Assembly: GCF_020882245.1 (NCBI RefSeq)
Contig: NC_083598.1
Location: 88,913,714 to 88,977,713, forward strand
Direction: 5' to 3'
From: Rhopalosiphum padi
Taxonomy: Eukaryota; Arthropoda; Insecta; Hemiptera; Aphididae
Length of the DNA stretch: 64,000 bases
A model generated the notes under the pieces. That model saw only the letters and a program-made list of their open reading frames with translations. It was not told the origin of the DNA and did no database searches. The stretch's first letter is position 1; every line of letters begins with the position of its first letter. The position numbers were made by a program, and so were the translations under genes. Positions 62,265 to 64,000 of the stretch are shown in pieces.

Positions 62265-64000
62265 GTAATTTTATAAAATATATTAAAAATAACTCGTATA
62301 CGAAAATTTATAAGTTTTTAAGCTATGGCCATACTTTAAAAAAAAAAACCAAATATCTTTAAGTTCAATACGAGGAATACATTTTAAATTTGAATTTTAA
62401 TACATCATTAATTTAGTAAAGTTACTTTTGGTTGATATTATTTATACCCATAACGAGGTTATATAACCAATATCTCATTTATTAATTTTATAATCATAAT
62501 AGCTGATAATTAGAAATTAAAAGTTAATATTTTCCTTAGACAAGTAGTAAATTATCATTCGACAGATAAATGTATTGATTTATTTATTTAGTTTTAAACG
62601 AACGGGTCCAAAACTGTATTCTTTTAAAAACACGATAAAACAATATTTTTGTTGGAATTAACGTTCTAAACTTTATAAAATATTAATATGTCTTATTTTA
62701 TTATTACGTGTTTCAACATAATTCAATATCTAAAATATTTTTCGTAATTTAATCTTAATATATAATTACAATAAATTGTCTATGAAATGTATTAAGAAAA
62801 ATAACATTTCACTTTAAACTTGAACTACGACAGTAATAATACCTAATGTTATATTACCTAAGGTATTATCAATATAAATTAAAAAATTATGCGTTATGTA
62901 CCGATTAGCAACCGGACCATGCCGATTTACACGTAATGTCAATTTGCTATCATTACACACATACAAATTTCGAAAAATTAAATTAATCATTGCAATAATA
63001 AAATTTGTGTTCAGCGCTAGGTATAAGACACACTATTAATTAGACGTCCGACACAAATTGTATAATAATAATTATAGTCCCAATATTACGTAGTGATGGT
63101 GTAGATATAGTATAAGTTAATCGTTAGATCGTATACGTTGCTGACCATGATCATAATAATGTTATACTCGTACTGCCATTTAAAAATTGACTAATACACG
63201 GGCCTACGGACTGCAGGTAAATACCACGTTTGTAGTGCATATATACCCGAAATATGTGTGTAACCGACATCGTATCGGTTATATTATATTATTATGTGTC
63301 GTAACACGCGTACGATGTCGTTAAATTTGATTTTATTGACCCACAGAACACAAAATACCCACCGCGAACTAATGATAGGAAATATTATCGCATAACAAGT
63401 ATAGGTGTCTACGTCTGATGACTATAATTTCGCGGTTATGTTATACATTTCTTTAGAAACAGTTGACCGTTAATAACGCGAGATTTCTACGCTGAGATTA
63501 ATCCGTGCAATAGGCGACGTGTGCGCACAGCCGTACACACTTTGTACTTGCGCCGAACTTGCACGGTAACTATCTTGTCTAATCGGAACAGTGCTGCTCT
63601 GCAAGGACCTACTTTTACTCGGACGTCGTCAATATGCGCCGAGTTCAAGTGCGTTCAGGTTATTTTTGTGATTTTTTTTTCTCTCTTTCGTACATCTCAA
63701 CTATAAATTATTATAATACGATATTGCATAAAAACAGACACGAGTTTATAATGATATGTGCAAGCGCGTCGATGTCACATAAGCCATATTTACACAAGCG
63801 TCGTGTAAACTCGTGTGTTCTGTATATAGGCACAACACGTGGTTGCAAAAACTATAGAAAATTATTTATTCTCCTCTGGTCGCCGCATTAATATAATATT
63901 TAGGTTGTGTCGTAATGTGCACACAAACCGAATCAAAACCGTTTTTGTAGTTTTCTAGTTCGGCATAGGCATTATAGATACTCATTAATGCTCCCCCCTA
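62265..64000. other. Intron or region after the last seen NRF-6-like exon
   Basis: Donor GTAATT at 62265 opens an intron, but I could not find the next exon (the remaining membrane helices of the acyltransferase-3 domain) before the window ends. A GC-richer patch at about 63440-63660 contains no frame I recognise. Confidence 0.5.

Overview
The window looks like a piece of nuclear genome from an insect, most likely an aphid. It is AT-rich, has spliced genes with GT-AG introns, contains no bacterial-style operons, and carries many remnants of DNA transposons (hAT, P-element, MULE, pogo/Tigger-like) and of a HECT-type multicopy gene that I associate with aphid genomes. The insect assignment is firm. 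The aphid assignment is inference from repeat flavour and protein resemblance.

Three host genes could be rebuilt exon by exon with consistent reading phase. (1) On the minus strand, 14082-10708, an eight-exon trimethylguanosine synthase (TGS1), 431 aa. (2) On the plus strand, 22962-32786, an eleven-exon MDC1/Mu2-like DNA-damage checkpoint scaffold of 2025 aa. It has an N-terminal FHA domain, a C-terminal BRCT pair and a central tandem array of 15 DFF[DN]CPTQ units. (3) On the plus strand, 48105 to beyond 62264, the 5' part of a nose-resistant-to-fluoxetine (NRF-6)-type membrane acyltransferase: a GC-rich first exon, a 10-kb first intron, and seven exons seen before the window ends.

Layout. 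1-9.8 kb is transposon-rich: a complete hAT element with intact transposase and perfect 8-bp target duplication at 1387-3940, a hAT MITE at 5168-5835, a tnp2-like fragment, a diverged dispersed repeat in two copies, and a decayed HECT-type gene split by a Tigger-like MITE. 9.9-10.7 kb is an AT-rich minisatellite of about 98 bp x 8, lying against the 3' end of TGS1. 15.6-21.6 kb holds a decayed P-element/THAP9-type transposase, an enolase retropseudogene between inverted repeats, and a nested pair of TIR elements. 23-33 kb is the MDC1-like gene with MITEs in its introns and just past its stop. 33-47.8 kb is gene-poor: two orphan TATA-type promoters in GC-richer islands, a 128-bp foldback MITE and a decayed MULE transposase. 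47.8-64 kb is the NRF-6-like gene.

The host genes do not form one pathway. TGS1 acts in snRNA/snoRNA cap formation, the MDC1-like protein in chromatin signalling after DNA breaks, and the NRF-6-like protein in membrane lipid or small-molecule transport. The most interesting feature is the homogenised phospho-acceptor (TQ) repeat array of the MDC1-like protein.
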